A stretch of 64,000 nucleotides of DNA from Clostridia bacterium. Its GTDB lineage: Bacteria; Bacillota; Clostridia; Oscillospirales; Acutalibacteraceae. Positions 62,860 to 64,000 of the stretch are shown in pieces. How positions within the stretch are numbered: the stretch's first letter is position 1; each line of letters opens with the position of its first letter. The stretch covers positions 1 through 64,000 of the forward strand of contig JAFUPX010000043.1 of NCBI GenBank assembly GCA_017472575.1, read 5' to 3'. The position numbers and the translations under genes are program-made. The notes below the pieces were generated by a model. That model was not told the origin of the DNA. It saw only the letters and a program-made list of their open reading frames with translations, and did no database searches.

Positions 62860-64000
62860 ATGGAAACCTATAATTTTCTTTTGGCTTTGGCTTTGATTCT
62901 TTTATTTACAAAGCTTTTTGGTCTTTTAACTGCAAAGGTTCATCTGCCGCAGGTTGTGGGTGCGCTTGTTGCCGGAATACTTTTGGGTCCCAGCGGCGCG
63001 GGGCTTCTGCACGAATCCGATTTTCTGCTTAAAACCGCCGAAATAGGCGTTATTATGCTTATGTTTATAGCCGGTATAGACACCGATATCAAAGAACTGA
63101 AAAATACAGGTCCTGCCGCCTGCGTCATTGCTATGCTCGGAGTTCTTGTTCCGATAATCGGATGCGGAGGAGTATATTTTCTTTTCTTCGGAAACGGTAT
63201 GAACTTCACAAGCCTTTTAAAATCAGCCTTTGTGGGTGTGGTTTTTGCCGCAACCTCTGTAAGTATTACGGTTGAAACCCTTAACGAAATGGGCAAGCTT
63301 AAAACAAAGGTTGGCTCAACACTTCTTTCAGCCGCGATTATTGATGATATAATCGGTATTGTCGTTTTAAGCATTATTTCGGCTATGGGAGATAAAAGCG
63401 TTAATCCTGGAATTGTTGTACTTAAAATTATAGGCTTCTTTGTCTTTACATTTGTTGTTGGTTTTATAGTTTATCACATATTCAAGCGAGTTACGGTAAA
63501 TCACGAAAAAAGCCGCAGAGTAGCTATTTGGGCGCTTGCTTTCTGCTTTGTAATGTCCTACTGCGCAGAGAAATTTTTCGGTGTTGCCGATATAACAGGT
63601 GCATACTTTGCCGGAGTTATCCTCTGTAACCTTACAAAATCCCGTAAATATGTTGCCAAAAAGGTGACTGCCGCTTCTTATCTTGTGTTCTCCCCTGTTT
63701 TCTTCGCAGGGATAGGACTTAAAACCGATCTTTCAGGAATTACAGGCAGTATAGTACTGTTTTCTCTTGTACTTATTGTTATGGCTGTTATAACAAAAAT
63801 CATCGGTTGCGGAGCCGCCGCCAAAATATGCAAAATGTCGGGCAAGGATTCGCTTGCAGTAGGTGTTGGAATGGTAGCAAGAGGTGAGGTAGCCCTTATG
63901 GTTGCGCAAAAAGGAATTGACAGCGGATACATAGATGCAAAAATTCTTCCTGCCATAGTTTTGTGCGTTATCTTCGCCGCTTTAATAACCCCGATTTTAC
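62860..64000 (+). CDS. cation:proton antiporter (CPA2 family), 3' truncated by window
   Basis: 380 codons are visible with no stop. The protein has about 11-12 hydrophobic segments. LPQVVGALVAGILLGPSGAG is the CPA2 N-terminal half-repeat, and SAAIIDDIIGIVVL carries the Asp pair typical of Na+/H+ or K+/H+ exchange. Also GYFAGV-like GAYFAGVILCNL and a cluster near MVARGEVALMV. GGGGG lies 8 bases before the ATG. The stop is beyond the window, so length and any C-terminal TrkA domain cannot be seen. Confidence 0.9.
   Translation, partial: METYNFLLALALILLFTKLFGLLTAKVHLPQVVGALVAGILLGPSGAGLLHESDFLLKTAEIGVIMLMFIAGIDTDIKELKNTGPAACVIAMLGVLVPIIGCGGVYFLFFGNGMNFTSLLKSAFVGVVFAATSVSITVETLNEMGKLKTKVGSTLLSAAIIDDIIGIVVLSIISAMGDKSVNPGIVVLKIIGFFVFTFVVGFIVYHIFKRVTVNHEKSRRVAIWALAFCFVMSYCAEKFFGVADITGAYFAGVILCNLTKSRKYVAKKVTAASYLVFSPVFFAGIGLKTDLSGITGSIVLFSLVLIVMAVITKIIGCGAAAKICKMSGKDSLAVGVGMVARGEVALMVAQKGIDSGYIDAKILPAIVLCVIFAALITPIL

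Noticed and set aside
62940..63374. 144-aa minus-strand open frame
   Set aside because: Antisense to the antiporter, which has clear membrane segments and motifs in the plus frame.
1..64000. CRISPR arrays, rRNA operons, complete insertion sequences
   Set aside because: I saw no regularly spaced repeat arrays, no rRNA signatures and no transposase genes on reading the window.

Overview
The window is a low-GC, gene-dense bacterial chromosome segment. It most likely comes from an anaerobic, spore-forming member of the Clostridia, probably a gut Oscillospiraceae/Ruminococcaceae-type organism. The grounds are Bacillota gene order (yicC-remA-gmk-rpoZ-priA-def-fmt-rsmB-rlmN-prpC-prkC-rsgA and nusB-xseA-xseB-ispA-dxs-tlyA-nadK-argR-recN), a SpoVM-like peptide, RqcH, RNase Y, a PASTA kinase, an Rnf complex and rubrerythrin. 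Nearly all promoters I can see are TTGACA/TATAAT-like with 16-18 bp spacers.

Region by region: 1-4.7 kb is the right part of a very AT-rich integrative element (partial unknown gene, XRE repressor, AAA/DUF4143-like ATPase, helix-turn-helix protein, excisionase-like protein, tyrosine integrase). It abuts the 3' end of a tRNA-Leu(GAG) gene; its other end lies outside the window. 4.9-9.9 kb holds rhamnulokinase, an FkbM-type methyltransferase protein and an ABC-2 export system with a promoter-led, strongly structured leader that ends in a terminator. 9.9-22.0 kb is a minus-strand housekeeping operon from yicC to rsgA, followed by a 49-aa membrane protein and a 27-aa SpoVM homologue. 22.1-31.6 kb has a small exported protein, a gene remnant, then purA-yhaM-DUF1858-trmK-rqcH-TIM barrel, rplJ-rplL behind an L10 leader, and rny.

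31.7-43.4 kb (minus) carries rubrerythrin, tyrS and the recN-to-nusB operon, then mscL, a coiled-coil protein and a VanZ-like protein. 43.4-47.6 kb carries a FtsE-FtsX-M23 hydrolase module and a PucR/CdaR-type regulator. 47.8-52.6 kb is rnfCDGEAB. 52.8-56.9 kb has a DegV protein, a cobalamin riboswitch controlling a DUF4430 lipidless exported protein and an ECF S component, and an ABC-F ATPase. 57-59.6 kb is rpsO-pnp; 59.7-62.7 kb a GntR-ABC operon; 62.9 kb to the end a truncated (by the window) cation:proton antiporter.

Functionally, most of the window is core machinery: translation, RNA turnover, isoprenoid synthesis, peptidoglycan control and ion-gradient energetics. The parts most worth a second look are the structured leader at 7577-7775, the unidentified 49-aa partner of SpoVM, the B12 riboswitch whose terminator stem contains the ribosome-binding site, the long stem before pnp, the altered KH loop of RNase Y, and the tRNA-Leu integrative element with its unusual ATPase. 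All calls were made by reading the sequence; no database search was run.
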